DNA from: Actinomycetota bacterium
Lineage (GTDB): Bacteria > Actinomycetota > Actinomycetes > Mycobacteriales > JACQDL01
Assembly (NCBI GenBank): GCA_016201065.1
Contig: JACQDL010000044.1
Location: forward strand, 1-64,000
Direction: 5' to 3'
Length of the DNA stretch: 64,000 nucleotides
Position numbers and translations under genes: made by a program. The notes beneath the pieces were generated by a model. That model worked only from the letters and a program-made list of their open reading frames with translations, did not search any database and had not been told where the DNA came from. This document shows, piece by piece, positions 1 to 9,287 of the stretch (position 1 is the first letter of the stretch; each line of letters starts with the position of its first letter).

Positions 1-1
1 C

Positions 2-79
2 GCCCGCAAGACCGGACTGGCCGCCGCCCACCAAGCACGTGTTGCCACCCGCCGACAGCTCCGGCAGGATCACCCATGA
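2..79 (+). CDS. C-terminal end of an unidentified protein (truncated by window edge)
   Basis: An open frame enters from the left edge and ends at a TGA at 77-79. It gives 25 residues rich in Arg, Ala and Gln (ending LRQDHP). Composition looks coding, but nothing can be assigned to a family. It lies in a patch of decayed mobile DNA, so it may itself be a remnant. Confidence 0.3.
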   Translation, partial: ARKTGLAAAHQARVATRRQLRQDHP

Positions 80-186
80 GCCCCCGTCAGTGGCTGGGTA
101 TTACCACCGCCACCTGGTTCATTTTCTCTGACACACCTCGACCTGCGTGAGGCTGGCTGGGTGGTTTTGATGCGGGGGCGCCCGGT

Positions 187-737
187 CTGGAGGATATATC
201 CCGTGATGAGTTAGTTGCTCTGGTTCGGGTCGAGCAGGCCCGGATCGTGGAGCTGACGTCTTCCCACCAGGGGTTGGTGGCCGCGCATGAGCGGTTGATG
301 GTGGCGCACACCGAGTTGGTTGCGGCGTATAAGCGGTTGCGCGTCGGGTATGACGGGTTGGCGGCGAAGGTGGCGTCGCTGGAGCACCTGTTGTCGCGTA
401 ACAGTGGGAACTCCTCGATGCCGCCGAGCATGGACGACCAGCCGGGCAGGACGGCACCCAGGGGTAAGGATCGCGGGGCGGCGAAGCGGGCGAGGGGTAA
501 GCAGAAGGGCGCGCCGGGGGCGAACCTGTCCTGGGTGGGTGTCCCGGACGAGCAGAAGGACCGGTTCCCGCGGGGGGTGTGCGGGTGTGGTGTGGACCTG
601 GCCGCCGGCACGGACCTGGGAGTGGTTGATTCCTTCCAGCAGGTCGAGATCCCCCAGGTGGCTGCGAAGGTCACCCAGTACGACCAGCACGCGGTGCGGT
701 GCGGGTGTGGCACGGTGCACACCGCGGCCCCCGCCTG
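187..737 (+). pseudogene. IS66-family transposase, 5' fragment
   Basis: The frame is open from 151 and reads through a helical N-terminus (SRDELVALVRVEQARI), a long heptad-rich stretch and the SGNSSMPPSMDDQPGR segment matching the N-terminal NSSKPPS-type motif of IS66 transposases. A Cys-rich zinc-finger-like part follows (GVCGCGVDL and VRCGCGTVHTAAP). Homology stops near 737. Beyond that the same frame runs antisense through an unrelated HTH gene and then the tmRNA, so the DDE catalytic domain is missing. No good ATG is visible at the 5' end; the GTG at 247 lies inside the domain. It is a dead fragment, cut by a deletion or recombination that joined it to the regulator remnant on its right. 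Confidence 0.75.
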
Positions 738-1116
738 CCTTGCTCGCCAGCAACTCCCGCATGCCGGTGTCGTCGGCGAGGAACAGTCCGGCGTAGACGA
801 GGATGCCGATCTCGTGTTCGGCGGAGTCGAACAAGTGGCCCCAGGCGTCACGGGGGACGGCCCACCGGTGCGGGTAGACGGTGAGGATCTCGCTTTCGGA
901 GGCGTCGGCAGCCTGTGCGGGTGCCAGCGCGTCGGGCCACAGGTACGTCTCATCGGCGCCGAGGTGGGTGGCGACGAGGTAGCGGTGCCGCCGGTAGGGG
1001 ATGCGCCCGCTGATCCACCGCTCGACGGTCTTGGGGTCGACGCCCGCGGCGTTGGCCAGGTCGGTGGGCGTGACGCCACGTTGGAGCAGCGCGGTGCGCA
1101 GTCGTTCGTTCGCCAT
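738..1116 (-). pseudogene. XRE/HTH-domain regulator, 3'-truncated
   Basis: The start is the ATG at 1116 (MANERLRTALLQRGVTP). The first 60 residues hold a helix-turn-helix of the XRE type, with the run LANAAGVDPKTVERWISG as recognition region. A conserved module follows (YLWPDAL, then VYPHRWAVPRDAWGHLFDSA, then EIGILVYAGLFLADD). This combination is familiar from actinobacterial regulators that carry a C-terminal effector part. The homology ends after MRELLASKAGGG, where the sequence runs into the antisense of the IS66 fragment. About 126 residues survive, perhaps half of the intact protein. It sits just downstream of the tmRNA 3' end. Confidence 0.65.
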
Positions 1117-1167
1117 CGCCACAAGATGCCATGGACGTCCGACCCTCACCTCCACGACGCGGACAGC

Positions 1168-1217
1168 AAAACGGCCCCGCTCGCCTCAACCCTTACGGGT
1201 GAGCACGAACGGGGCCG
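1168..1217 (-). terminator. Intrinsic terminator of ssrA
   Basis: Immediately after the tmRNA CCA end, the minus strand forms a 12-bp stem (arm CGGCCCCG plus TCG, one G-U pair) enclosing a second small hairpin (ACCC-GTAA-GGGT). A TTTT run follows, seen as AAAA at 1168-1171 on the plus strand. A real U-tract is unusual in this GC-rich genome and marks this as a strong terminator. Confidence 0.8.
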
Positions 1218-1220
1218 CCG

Positions 1221-1605
1221 TGGTGGAGGTGGCGGGAATCGAACCCGCGTCCTCCGTCGTGTTGACAGGACTTCTCCGGGCGCAGCCTGTGTCTCGTTCT
1301 GCTCGGCCCCGGCGCTTCCTCAGGCACATCGCCGACGGGTCCAGTCACTGTGGAATGTCCCGCTGGGCCCCGTGACCGGGTCCAGCGGTGATCCTTCCTC
1401 ACTGATGCCAGCATCCGGGCCGGAAGGCGTTCCCGGGCTGACAGCCTTTGCTTACTTAGCTGCTGTTAGGCAGCGAGAGCGTAAGCGTCGGCAGTGCGCG
1501 TAGAGTTGGCACTTATTGTTTTCCAGGGATGGATTATCGAGCTCACCCTGGCTCCTCGGCCCGCTTCCCCTGCCTCGACGTCCGGAGTCGAGACCATTCA
1601 CCCCC
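1221..1605 (-). ncRNA. ssrA: tmRNA (10Sa RNA)
   Basis: This RNA rescues stalled ribosomes together with SmpB. The 3' end is a tRNA-like T-arm and acceptor (GGTTCGATTCCCGCC followed by ACCTCCACCA). The 5' end GGGGGTGAA pairs with CACCTCC to form the 7-bp acceptor stem with one G-U pair, followed by the conserved GGTCTCGACT. The tag frame lies at 1510-1466 and encodes ANSTRTADAYALAA followed by TAA. The final ALAA is the usual degradation signal. Length is 385 nt, normal for the family. It is adjacent to smpB in the same direction and has its own terminator. The 3' end of ssrA is a well-known integration target, and decayed mobile DNA lies right beside it. Confidence 0.97.
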
Positions 1606-1624
1606 TCGGTGTGAACCACCGCTG

Positions 1625-1630
1625 AGGGTA
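1625..1630 (-). promoter_or_regulatory. Probable -10 box of ssrA
   Basis: TACCCT on the minus strand lies about 20 nt upstream of the mature tmRNA 5' end at 1605. This leaves room for a short leader removed by RNase P. No clear -35 element is visible. Confidence 0.4.
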
Positions 1631-1676
1631 CCCGCTCCGGCGGCGGGGCGCGACCGAGATGATCGAGCGGCCGGCG

Positions 1677-2141
1677 CTACCGCCGGCGGCCGGCGGCGCG
1701 GGCCATCTCCCGCTCGGCGTCCCGCTTGGCCAGGTCCTGCCGCTTGTCGTAGCTGCGCTTGCCCCGGGCCAGCGCGATCTCGACCTTGACCTTGCCGTCG
1801 GAGAAGTACAGCTGCAGCGGCACCAGGGCCAGACCGCTCTCCTGGAGCTTGCCGCTCAGCTTGTCGATCTCGCCCCGGTGCAGCAGCAGCTTGCGGACCC
1901 GGCGCGGCTCGTGGTTGGTCCAGGTGCCCTCGGTGTACTCCGGGATGTGCAGGTTCCGGAGGAAGATCTCGTCCCCGTCGATCGTGGCGAAGGCGTCCAC
2001 CAGTGAGGCCCGCCCGGCCCGCAGCGACTTCACCTCGGTTCCGACCAGGACGACGCCCGCCTCGTAGGTGCTCAGGATCGCGTAGTCGTGGCGGGCCTTG
2101 CGGTTGGACGCGATGAGCTTGCGTCCGGTCTCCTTGGGCAT
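1677..2141 (-). CDS. smpB: SsrA-binding protein SmpB
   Basis: SmpB is the protein partner of tmRNA. It binds the tRNA-like domain and delivers it to stalled ribosomes for trans-translation. The 154-residue product is the usual length. It shows the family N-terminus (SNRKARHDY followed by [16 protein letters not shown]), the core [10 protein letters not shown], the KLLLHRGEI segment, and the basic C-terminal tail [19 protein letters not shown] that enters the decoding centre. It ends 71 bp before the ssrA gene, which it precedes on the same strand. It follows ftsX by 16 bp, so it is probably part of the prfB-ftsE-ftsX-smpB block. Confidence 0.97.
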   Translation of the reverse strand: MPKETGRKLIASNRKARHDYAILSTYEAGVVLVGTEVKSLRAGRASLVDAFATIDGDEIFLRNLHIPEYTEGTWTNHEPRRVRKLLLHRGEIDKLSGKLQESGLALVPLQLYFSDGKVKVEIALARGKRSYDKRQDLAKRDAEREMARAAGRRR

Positions 2142-2157
2142 CGGGGCGACGCCGTCC

Positions 2158-3042
2158 CTACAGCCGCACGTACAGTCGGAGCGTGACGTACGCCGCGATG
2201 CTGGCCAGCGCCACGCCGATCCCCAGCACCAGCGGGGTGGTGGGCCAGAGGATGGTCCCGTAGCTCACCGCAGGGAGGATCCCGGACCGGATCTGGTTAC
2301 CGAGGATCCGGTCCAGGAAGAACTCCTTGCCCACCACCAGCCCGAGCACGGCGAGCAGGCCACCGACCAGGCCGGCGACCACCGCCTCCAGGATGAACGG
2401 CAGCTGGGTGTACCAGCGGGAGGCGCCCACCAGCCGCATGATCGAGGTCTCGTTCCGCCGGTGGAACGCCGCCACCTGGATCGTGTTCGAGATCAGCATC
2501 AGCGCGGCGAAGACCTGGATCACGGCGATCACGATGGCGGCCAGCCGCACCTGTTTGAACAGGTTGAGGATCGGGTCCAGGATCTGGCTCTGGCTCTGCA
2601 CCACGTCCACCCCGGGCGACCCGCCGAACTGCTGCTGGATCACCGCATACCGCTCGGGCTGCTTGAGCTGCACGAGGAACGCCGCCGGGGTGGTGGCAGC
2701 CGTGGCGATGTCGACCAGTGCCTTCTGGTTGGCGAACAGCTGCTTGTACCGCTCGTAGGACTGCTCCTTCGACAGGTACTGGACCCGGCTGACCTCCGGC
2801 GAGTCGGCCAGCTGGCTCTGCAGCGTGTCCCGCTGGTCGGGCTTGATGTCGTCCCGCAGGAACACCGACACCTGCAGCTTGTCGAAGTAGATCTTCTTCA
2901 TGCTGTCGACCTCGTGCGTGACCAGCATGGCGGCGCCGAAGAAGCCCAGCGAGATCGCCGTCGTGATGATCATGGCAACGGTCATCGTCAGGTTACGCCG
3001 GAGACCGGTGATCACCTCGGAGAGAAGAAAGTTCGCGCGCAT
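2158..3042 (-). CDS. ftsX: Cell division protein FtsX (permease-like)
   Basis: FtsX is the membrane half of the FtsEX complex, which activates peptidoglycan hydrolases at the septum. The 294 residues begin [17 protein letters not shown]. One membrane helix lies near residues 18-40, followed by an extracellular domain to about residue 165 and three more helices (near 168-190, 215-240 and 260-285). This four-helix layout is the FtsX plan. The ATG at 3042 is the only sensible start. It follows ftsE with a 74-bp spacer that holds a GC hairpin and is followed closely by smpB. In many actinobacteria an M23 peptidase gene lies between ftsX and smpB; here it is absent. Confidence 0.95.
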   Translation of the reverse strand: MRANFLLSEVITGLRRNLTMTVAMIITTAISLGFFGAAMLVTHEVDSMKKIYFDKLQVSVFLRDDIKPDQRDTLQSQLADSPEVSRVQYLSKEQSYERYKQLFANQKALVDIATAATTPAAFLVQLKQPERYAVIQQQFGGSPGVDVVQSQSQILDPILNLFKQVRLAAIVIAVIQVFAALMLISNTIQVAAFHRRNETSIMRLVGASRWYTQLPFILEAVVAGLVGGLLAVLGLVVGKEFFLDRILGNQIRSGILPAVSYGTILWPTTPLVLGIGVALASIAAYVTLRLYVRL

Positions 3043-3081
3043 GGGTCCTTAGCCTGAGATCGGGAGGGATCGGCTCGCGGG

Positions 3082-3102
3082 CCGCCGGCGGGGGGCCGGC
3101 GG
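3082..3102. other. GC-rich hairpin in the ftsE-ftsX spacer
   Basis: A perfect 8-bp inverted repeat (CCGCCGGC and GCCGGCGG) with a 5-nt loop lies between the ftsE stop and the ftsX start. It could tune the ftsE:ftsX ratio or slow translation of ftsX. No U-tract follows, so full termination is unlikely. Confidence 0.4.
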
Positions 3103-3116
3103 CGGGCCGATGGTCG

Positions 3117-3806
3117 CTAGCGCCCCACGCCGTACACACCGCGGGACTGGTCGCGGACGATCCGCCCGGACTCGAGCTCGACGACCCGCCGACGCATCGA
3201 GTCGACGATGTTGTTGTCGTGGGTAGCCATCAGGACGGTCGTCCCGGTGCGGTTGATCCGCTCCAGCAGCATCATGATGTCCGCGCTGGTGTCCGGGTCC
3301 AGGTTTCCGGTGGGCTCGTCGGCGAGCAGCACCAGCGGCCGGTTGACGAACGCCCGGGCGATCGCCACCCGCTGCTGCTCCCCACCGGACAGCTCGGTCG
3401 GCATCCGGTTGGCCTTGCCGTCGAGGCCGACCAGCTCCAGGACCTCGGGCACGACCCTGACGATGCTGCGTTGGGACTTGCCGATCACCTCAAGCGCAAA
3501 CCCGACATTCTCCGCAACGGTCTTGTTCTGCAACAGCCGGAAGTCCTGGAAGACACACCCGATCTTGCGGCGCAGCTCCGGGATCTTCCACTTCGAGAGC
3601 CTGGTGAGATCCTTGCTGTCCACGTAGACCGAGCCGCGGGTCGGGTTCTCCTCCTTCAACAGCAGCCGGAGGAAGGTCGACTTCCCCGACCCCGACTGGC
3701 CGATGAGGAAGACGAACTCACCCTTCTCGATATCGACCGTGACGTCGTCGAGAGCGGGGCGTCCACTGGACGGGTACATCTTGTAGACACGATGCAGCCG
3801 GATCAC
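3117..3806 (-). CDS. ftsE: Cell division ATP-binding protein FtsE
   Basis: FtsE is the ATPase of the FtsEX division complex. The 229-residue product has Walker [10 protein letters not shown] at residues 36-44, the Q-loop FQDFRLL near 86-92, the signature LSGGEQQR at 139-146 and Walker B LLADEP at 160-165, then the TGNLD segment typical of FtsE. Length is standard. It is transcribed in the order prfB, ftsE, ftsX, and the same order is common in actinobacteria. It ends 74 bp before ftsX. Confidence 0.96.
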   Translation of the reverse strand: MIRLHRVYKMYPSSGRPALDDVTVDIEKGEFVFLIGQSGSGKSTFLRLLLKEENPTRGSVYVDSKDLTRLSKWKIPELRRKIGCVFQDFRLLQNKTVAENVGFALEVIGKSQRSIVRVVPEVLELVGLDGKANRMPTELSGGEQQRVAIARAFVNRPLVLLADEPTGNLDPDTSADIMMLLERINRTGTTVLMATHDNNIVDSMRRRVVELESGRIVRDQSRGVYGVGR

Positions 3807-3933
3807 GGGTCGTCAGTGTACCCGTGCAGGCCCGCATACCAGCATCGGTCGGTCCGGACCGCAGCTCCGTGCGGGTGGCGTCAGATGCTGATCACACGGG
3901 GTGACCGCCGCCGGACCACGCTCACCGCCCACC

Positions 3934-5043
3934 TCAGCTTCCCTTCTCCCGCTGCCGCCTCCACCGGATGCCGGCCTCGATGAAGCCGTCGATGTCCCCG
4001 TCCAGCACCGCGGTCGTGTTGCCGGTCTCGTGCTCGGTACGGAGGTCCTTGACCATCTGGTACGGATGCAGCACGTAGGAGCGCATCTGGTTGCCCCAGC
4101 TCCCGGTGCTGTCGCCCTTGAGGGCGTCCATCCGGGCCTGCTCCTCCTGGCGGCGCCGTTCCAGCAGCTTGGCCTGCAACACGGCCATCGCCGTCGCCTT
4201 GTTCTGGAGCTGGGACCGCTCGTTCTGGCAGGTGACCACGATGCCGGAGGGCAGGTGGGTGAGGCGGACCGCGGAGTCGGTGGTGTTCACGCCCTGGCCA
4301 CCCGGGCCGGACGACCGGAACACGTCGACCTTGATCTCATCCTCCGGCACCTCCATGTGGTCGGTCTGCGCGACCACGGGTAGCACCTCGACCCCGGCGA
4401 AGGAGGTCTGCCGGCGCCCCTGGTTGTCGAACGGCGAGATCCGGACCAGCCGATGGGTGCCCTGCTCCACCGCGAGCGTGCCGTAGGCGTATGGCGCCCG
4501 TACCACGAACGTGGCGGACTTGATCCCCGCCTCCTCCGCGTAGGAGGTGTCGTACACCTCGGTCGGGTGCCCGTGCCGCTCGGCCCACCGCAGGTACATC
4601 CGCAGCAGCATCTGCGCGAAGTCGGCGGCGTCGACGCCGCCAGCCTCCGAGCGGATGGTGACCAGCGCGTCCCGCGGGTCGTACACGCCCGAGAGCAGGG
4701 TCCTCACCTCCAGCGCCGCGACCGCCGCACGGATGGCAGCCAGCTCCATCTCCGCCTCGGCCCGGGTGTCGGCGTCGTCCTCCGACTCCGCGAGGCCGTG
4801 CAGGACCTCCAGATCGTCGAGGCGGCGGCGCAGCTCCTCGACCCGGCGGATGTCGCCCTGGACCACGGACAGCCGGCTGGTGATCCGCTGTGCGGCCTCC
4901 GGGTCGTCCCAGAGCCCCGGCCTGCCGGCCTGCTCCTCCAGATCGGCCGCCTCACGACGCAACGTGCCCAGGTCGAGCACGGACTCGACGGAGGTCAGGG
5001 TCGCCGACAGGTCTCTCAATGCGGCGGGGAAGTCTACGGTCAC
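3934..5043 (-). CDS. prfB: Peptide chain release factor 2
   Basis: RF2 reads UGA and UAA stop codons and triggers release of the peptide. The 369-residue product has the SPF stop-codon recognition tripeptide at 203-205 and the GGQ catalytic motif at 248-250 (SGPGGQGVN). The N-terminal helical domain is intact. The frame is continuous from the GTG at 5043, so there is no programmed frameshift of the kind that controls RF2 in Escherichia coli. A TACCCT hexamer lies 8 nt before the start. It is followed by ftsE after a 127-bp gap with no visible gene. Confidence 0.96.
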   Translation of the reverse strand: MTVDFPAALRDLSATLTSVESVLDLGTLRREAADLEEQAGRPGLWDDPEAAQRITSRLSVVQGDIRRVEELRRRLDDLEVLHGLAESEDDADTRAEAEMELAAIRAAVAALEVRTLLSGVYDPRDALVTIRSEAGGVDAADFAQMLLRMYLRWAERHGHPTEVYDTSYAEEAGIKSATFVVRAPYAYGTLAVEQGTHRLVRISPFDNQGRRQTSFAGVEVLPVVAQTDHMEVPEDEIKVDVFRSSGPGGQGVNTTDSAVRLTHLPSGIVVTCQNERSQLQNKATAMAVLQAKLLERRRQEEQARMDALKGDSTGSWGNQMRSYVLHPYQMVKDLRTEHETGNTTAVLDGDIDGFIEAGIRWRRQREKGS

Positions 5044-5127
5044 GATCGGTGAGGGTACGACGAACGGCGCAATCGTGCTGCCCGGCCCTCACCGCCGTGG
5101 CGGCGCTGGCGCGCCCGACGCCGCCGG

Positions 5128-6327
5128 TCAGCGGACCCGGTACTCCCGGAGCAGCCCCCGACTGATGATCATCTTCTGGATCTCGCTGGTGCCCTCACCG
5201 ATCAGCAGGAACGGTGCCTCCCGCATCAGCCGCTCGATCTCGTACTCGCGCGAGAAGCCGTATCCGCCGTGGATCCGGAACGCCTCCTGGGTCACCTCGA
5301 CGCAGTACTCCGAGGCCAGGTACTTGGCCATCCCGGCCTCGACATCGTTGCGCTGCCCGGAGTCCTTCAGCCGGGCCGCGTTGACCATCATCAGGTGCGC
5401 GGCCTCGATCTTGGTGGCCATCTCGGCGAGCTTGAACGCGACGGCCTGGTGATCGGCGATCTGCTTGCCGAAGGTCCGCCGCTGCTGCGCGTACTCGACG
5501 GCGAGCTCGAAGGCGCGCAGCATCACCCCGCAGCCGCGCGCCGCCACGTTCACCCGGCCGACCTCGACGCCGTCCATCATCTGGTAGAAGCCCTGGCCCC
5601 GACCGGCCGAGCCGCCCAGCACCGCGGTGGCCGGCACCCGGACACCGTCGAGCACCATCTCGGTGGTCTCGACGCCCTTGTACCCCATCTTGTCCAGCTT
5701 GCCGGGAATCGTCAGCCCCGGCGCAACCTCGCCGAAGCCGGGCTCCTTCTCCACCAGGAAGGTGGTCATGTTCCGGTACACCGACTCGGCGCCCTCGTCG
5801 GTGCGAACCAGGGTGGCCACCACACCGGAGCGGGCGCCGTTGGTCAGCCACATCTTCGCGCCGTCGAGCACGTACTCCGCGCCGTCGGCGACCGCCTTGG
5901 TGGTGATCGCCGCGACGTCGGAGCCGCACCCCGGCTCGGACATCGAGAACGCGCCCCGCACCTCGCCGGTGGCCAGCCGCGGGAGCAGCCGTCGCTTCTG
6001 CTCGTCCGTGCCGTGCTGGTTGATCATGTACGCGACGATGAAGTGCGTGTTGACCACGCCGGACACGCTCATCCAACCCCGCGCGAGCTGCTCGACGACG
6101 AGCGCGTAGGTGAGCAGCGACTCGCCCAGGCCGCCGTACTCCTCCGGAATGGTGAGACCGAACAACCCCATCTCCCGCATGTGCCCGACGATCGCCTCGG
6201 GGTACTCGTCGGCGTGCTCCAGCGTGGTCGCCGTCGGGATGATCTCCCGATCGACGAACTCCCGGACGGCACCGATGATCTCCTGCTGGGTCTCGGTGAG
6301 ACCGACGGTCTGCGCGAGACGGGCCAT
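5128..6327 (-). CDS. Acyl-CoA dehydrogenase
   Basis: This is a FAD enzyme that introduces the alpha-beta double bond in acyl-CoA thioesters. The 399-residue protein has the two family signatures: AFSMSEPGCGSDVAAITT in the FAD/substrate region and, at the C-terminus, the RIHGGYGFSREYEIERLMR block followed by GEGTSEIQ. Glu378 in that last motif aligns with the catalytic base of medium-chain enzymes. The ATG at 6327 is preceded by AAGGGAG; an upstream ATG at 6402 has no ribosome site and would add a non-homologous tail. It lies 81 bp downstream of the formate-tetrahydrofolate ligase gene in the same direction. Substrate chain cannot be told from sequence. Confidence 0.92.
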   Translation of the reverse strand: MARLAQTVGLTETQQEIIGAVREFVDREIIPTATTLEHADEYPEAIVGHMREMGLFGLTIPEEYGGLGESLLTYALVVEQLARGWMSVSGVVNTHFIVAYMINQHGTDEQKRRLLPRLATGEVRGAFSMSEPGCGSDVAAITTKAVADGAEYVLDGAKMWLTNGARSGVVATLVRTDEGAESVYRNMTTFLVEKEPGFGEVAPGLTIPGKLDKMGYKGVETTEMVLDGVRVPATAVLGGSAGRGQGFYQMMDGVEVGRVNVAARGCGVMLRAFELAVEYAQQRRTFGKQIADHQAVAFKLAEMATKIEAAHLMMVNAARLKDSGQRNDVEAGMAKYLASEYCVEVTQEAFRIHGGYGFSREYEIERLMREAPFLLIGEGTSEIQKMIISRGLLREYRVR

Positions 6328-6408
6328 ATCGAACTCCCTTGGGCGGTGGCTGCGATACCGCGTGGATACCGCATCGCGGCGCTGGGTGCACCAGATGGGC
6401 ACTCCGGG

Positions 6409-8109
6409 TCAGGACAGGCCGACGATGCCGCCCTCGTCGTCGAGATCGATGGCGAACGCCGCCGGCCTGGAGCCCAGGCCGGGCATGGTCCGCATCTCGC
6501 CGCAGATCGGGTAGATGAAGCCCGCGCCGACCGAGGCCCGCACCTCCCGCACCGGCAGGGTCCAGCCGGTCGGGGCGCCGAGCAGGGTCGGGTCGGAGGA
6601 GATCGACAGGTGGGTCTTGGCGACGCACACCGGCAGCCCGCCGAACCCGTTGCGCTCGTAGGTGTCCAGCTGCCGGCTCGCGGCCGGCGTGTAGCTGACC
6701 CCGTCCGCGCCGTACACCCTGGTCGCGACGGCGTGGATCTTCTCCCGCAGCGGGGCCTCGGCCGGGTAGAGGAAGGTGAAGTCCGACCGCTCCTCGGCGG
6801 CCTCGGCGACCGCCTCGGCGAGCTCGACCGCGCCCTTGCCCCCCTCGGCGAAGTGCTGGCTGACCGCGACCCGGGCGCCCATCGCCTCGGCCACCTCGCG
6901 GATCGCCTGCCACTCGGATGGGTGGTCGGTCGGGAAGGCGTTGATCGCGACGACCGGTGAGACGCCGTGCAGCCGGATGTTGTCGATCTGCTTGCGCAGG
7001 TTCGCCGCGCCGAGGTGTACCTCGTCCGGGTTCTCCGTGAGCATCGCCTCCGGCAGCGGCCGGCCGGCGACGACCCTGTGCCGGCCGGAGTGCGCCTTGA
7101 GCGCCCGTACCGTGGCCACCACGACCGCCGCGTCCGGGGTCAGCCCGGAGGCCCGGCACTTGATGTTGAAGAACCGCTCCGCGCCCATGTCCGCGCCGAA
7201 CCCGGCCTCGGTGAGCAGGAAGTCGCCGCTGCGGATGCCGATCAGGTCGGCGATGATCGAGGAGTTGCCGTGCGCGATGTTGCCGAACGGGCCGGCGTGC
7301 ACGAGCACCGGCGTGTTCTCCAGCGTCTGCAGCAGGTTCGGCTTGATCGCGTCCTGCATCATGACCGCCATCGACCCGGCGGCGTGTAGCTGCTCGGCGG
7401 TCACCGGCTCACCGGAGCGGGTGTAGCCGACCACGATCCGCCCCAGCCGCGCGCGCAGGTCCGCCAGCGAGGTCGACAGCGCGAGCACCGCCATCACCTC
7501 CGACGCGGCGGTGATGTCGAACCCGCTCTGCCGGGTCACCCCGTCCTCCCGGCCGCCGAGCCCGATGACGATGTTGCGTAGCGCCCGGTCGTTGACGTCC
7601 AGGGCTCGGCGCCAGGTGATGTTCGCCAGGTCGAGGGCGAGCTCGTTGCCCTGGTGCAGGTGGTTGTCGAGGATCGCGGCGAGCAGGTTGTGCGCGGCGG
7701 TGACGGCGTGGAAGTCCCCGGTCAGGTGCAGGTTGAGCCGCTCCATCGGGACGACCTGGCTGTACCCGCCGCCGGCCGCGCCGCCCTTGATGCCGAACGT
7801 CGGGCCCATCGACGGCTGCCGGATCGCCACCGTCGCGGTCCTGCCGAGATGCTTGAACGCCTGGCCAAGACCGACGGTCGTGGTGGTCTTGCCCTCACCC
7901 AGCGGGGTCGGGGTGATCGCGGAGACCACCACGTACCGCGCCTTCGGCCGGTCCGCGAGCTCCCCGATCGCCTCCAGGCGGATCTTGGCGACCGAGGCGC
8001 CGTAGGGCTCCAGCAAGTGCGGACCGATCCCCATCCCGGCGGCGACGTCGGTCAGGGGTGCGAGCTGAGCCGCCTTGGCGATGTCCAGGTCGGACGGTAC
8101 GGCGATCAC
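6409..8109 (-). CDS. fhs: Formate-tetrahydrofolate ligase
   Basis: The enzyme makes 10-formyl-tetrahydrofolate from formate, ATP and tetrahydrofolate, feeding purine synthesis and one-carbon metabolism in the cytoplasm. The 566-residue protein has the nucleotide-binding TPLGEGKTT at residues 68-76, the TFGIKGGAAGGGYSQVVPM block, and HLTGDFHAVTAAHNLLAA. The C-terminal half is complete. The GTG at 8109 (reading VIAVPSDLDIAK) is chosen because GGAG lies 5 nt before it; an ATG at 8166 would add 19 unrelated residues. The gene precedes the acyl-CoA dehydrogenase gene and may share its transcript. Confidence 0.95.
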   Translation of the reverse strand: MIAVPSDLDIAKAAQLAPLTDVAAGMGIGPHLLEPYGASVAKIRLEAIGELADRPKARYVVVSAITPTPLGEGKTTTTVGLGQAFKHLGRTATVAIRQPSMGPTFGIKGGAAGGGYSQVVPMERLNLHLTGDFHAVTAAHNLLAAILDNHLHQGNELALDLANITWRRALDVNDRALRNIVIGLGGREDGVTRQSGFDITAASEVMAVLALSTSLADLRARLGRIVVGYTRSGEPVTAEQLHAAGSMAVMMQDAIKPNLLQTLENTPVLVHAGPFGNIAHGNSSIIADLIGIRSGDFLLTEAGFGADMGAERFFNIKCRASGLTPDAAVVVATVRALKAHSGRHRVVAGRPLPEAMLTENPDEVHLGAANLRKQIDNIRLHGVSPVVAINAFPTDHPSEWQAIREVAEAMGARVAVSQHFAEGGKGAVELAEAVAEAAEERSDFTFLYPAEAPLREKIHAVATRVYGADGVSYTPAASRQLDTYERNGFGGLPVCVAKTHLSISSDPTLLGAPTGWTLPVREVRASVGAGFIYPICGEMRTMPGLGSRPAAFAIDLDDEGGIVGLS

Positions 8110-8253
8110 GGGGTCTCCATTCGTGCCCGATGGGTTCGCTCGGGGCGGCAAAAGATCGAAAATCACCGTACGCCGGATCTTGGGCGGCCACGGGCAAACG
8201 CGTCACGCGCCGCCGATGTGTGTCGAGCCCCACTCGTGCCCCGCCTCGTCGGG

Positions 8254-9195
8254 CTACTCCACCGGGAGGGCAGCGCCTGCACCGGCGCCGGTCCGGATCA
8301 CCACCGCCACGCCGAGCAGGAGCAGCGCGAGCCCGGGAAACGCCCAGGGGCTGGGGTACTGCCCAAGCCAGACCGCGGCGAGCAGTGCGGCCCCGGGCAT
8401 CTCGAACAGGATCGCGAGGCTGATCACGGTCGGGCTGGTCGACCGGAGCACGACATTCACCAGCGAGTGGCCGAGCAGCTGAGCACCGCCGGTCAGCGCG
8501 GCGAGCTTCAGCCAGGTCCCACCGGCGTACCCGGTCAGCGGCACCCCAGCGACCAGGCACGTGGCCAGCAGCAGGAGCGCGCACGAGCCGTAACAGATCG
8601 TGGTGTACGTCGTGGTCGAGACCCGGGCCCGCACGCTCCCACCGGCCGTGACATAGGCCGCCGCCAGCGCGCCACCGACCAGGGCGAGCAGGTCGCCCAG
8701 CAGGGCACGGCCCGACAACCGCAGGTCGGCACCGGTGAGCAGCACCGCGCCGGCCACCGCGAGGGCGATCCCGACCCACACCCCCCGGGCGATCCGGCGA
8801 CCCTGACGGTGCGCGATCACCGCCGCCCAGACCGGCTGGGTGGCCACCAGCGCGGTCGCCGAGGCCACCGACGTCAGTGTCACCGACGGCACCCAGGTGG
8901 CGAAGTGGCCGGCGAGCAGGGCTCCGGCCCACACCGACATCCGCCAGCCACGGCCGTCCAGCGTGGACAGTTCCGCCCGGCGACGCACCGCGGCCAACGG
9001 TAGGAGCACCGTGGTCGCCATCGCGTTGCGCCAGAACGCGATGGCCAGCGCGGGCGCGGCGGTGACCGCGATCAGCGGGGCCGACGTGGAGACCGCCGCG
9101 ATCGCGACGACCAGCAACCCCAGGTCCAGCCGCGGCGGCAGCGTGATGGCCTCATGGCTCGGCCGGGAACGCGGGGCGGCAGCAGACTCGGGCAC
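8254..9195 (-). CDS. EamA-family (DMT superfamily) membrane transporter
   Basis: The 313-residue protein is a hydrophobic exporter-like membrane protein with about ten predicted helices in two EamA repeats (roughly residues 25-155 and 165-305). Family features include ISTSAPLI-like text near residue 40, the conserved central Pro/Trp pattern (ALVATQPVWAAVIAH) and the LFEMPGAALLAAVWLGQ run near the C-terminus. Substrate cannot be inferred; relatives export amino acids, purines or small metabolites. The GTG at 9195 is used as start. It stands alone, with a 144-bp gap before the fhs start and divergent decayed genes on its other side. Confidence 0.88.
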   Translation of the reverse strand: MPESAAAPRSRPSHEAITLPPRLDLGLLVVAIAAVSTSAPLIAVTAAPALAIAFWRNAMATTVLLPLAAVRRRAELSTLDGRGWRMSVWAGALLAGHFATWVPSVTLTSVASATALVATQPVWAAVIAHRQGRRIARGVWVGIALAVAGAVLLTGADLRLSGRALLGDLLALVGGALAAAYVTAGGSVRARVSTTTYTTICYGSCALLLLATCLVAGVPLTGYAGGTWLKLAALTGGAQLLGHSLVNVVLRSTSPTVISLAILFEMPGAALLAAVWLGQYPSPWAFPGLALLLLGVAVVIRTGAGAGAALPVE

Positions 9196-9287
9196 CCGTC
9201 CATCGTGTCAGCAGCCGAGGAGGGAGTTGCTGGTGTTCGCCGGTTCCTGTGCGGCTTGCGGTCCACCTTGTGACGCATCAACACCGG

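Noticed and set aside
247-1503. A 418-codon plus-strand frame from the IS66 fragment through the tmRNA
   Set aside because: After about 737 it is antisense to the HTH remnant and then overlaps ssrA; it has no protein features.
5195-7159. Minus-strand frame of 654 codons overlapping the acyl-CoA dehydrogenase and fhs genes
   Set aside because: It is another frame of those genes, with Arg/Gly-rich shadow composition.
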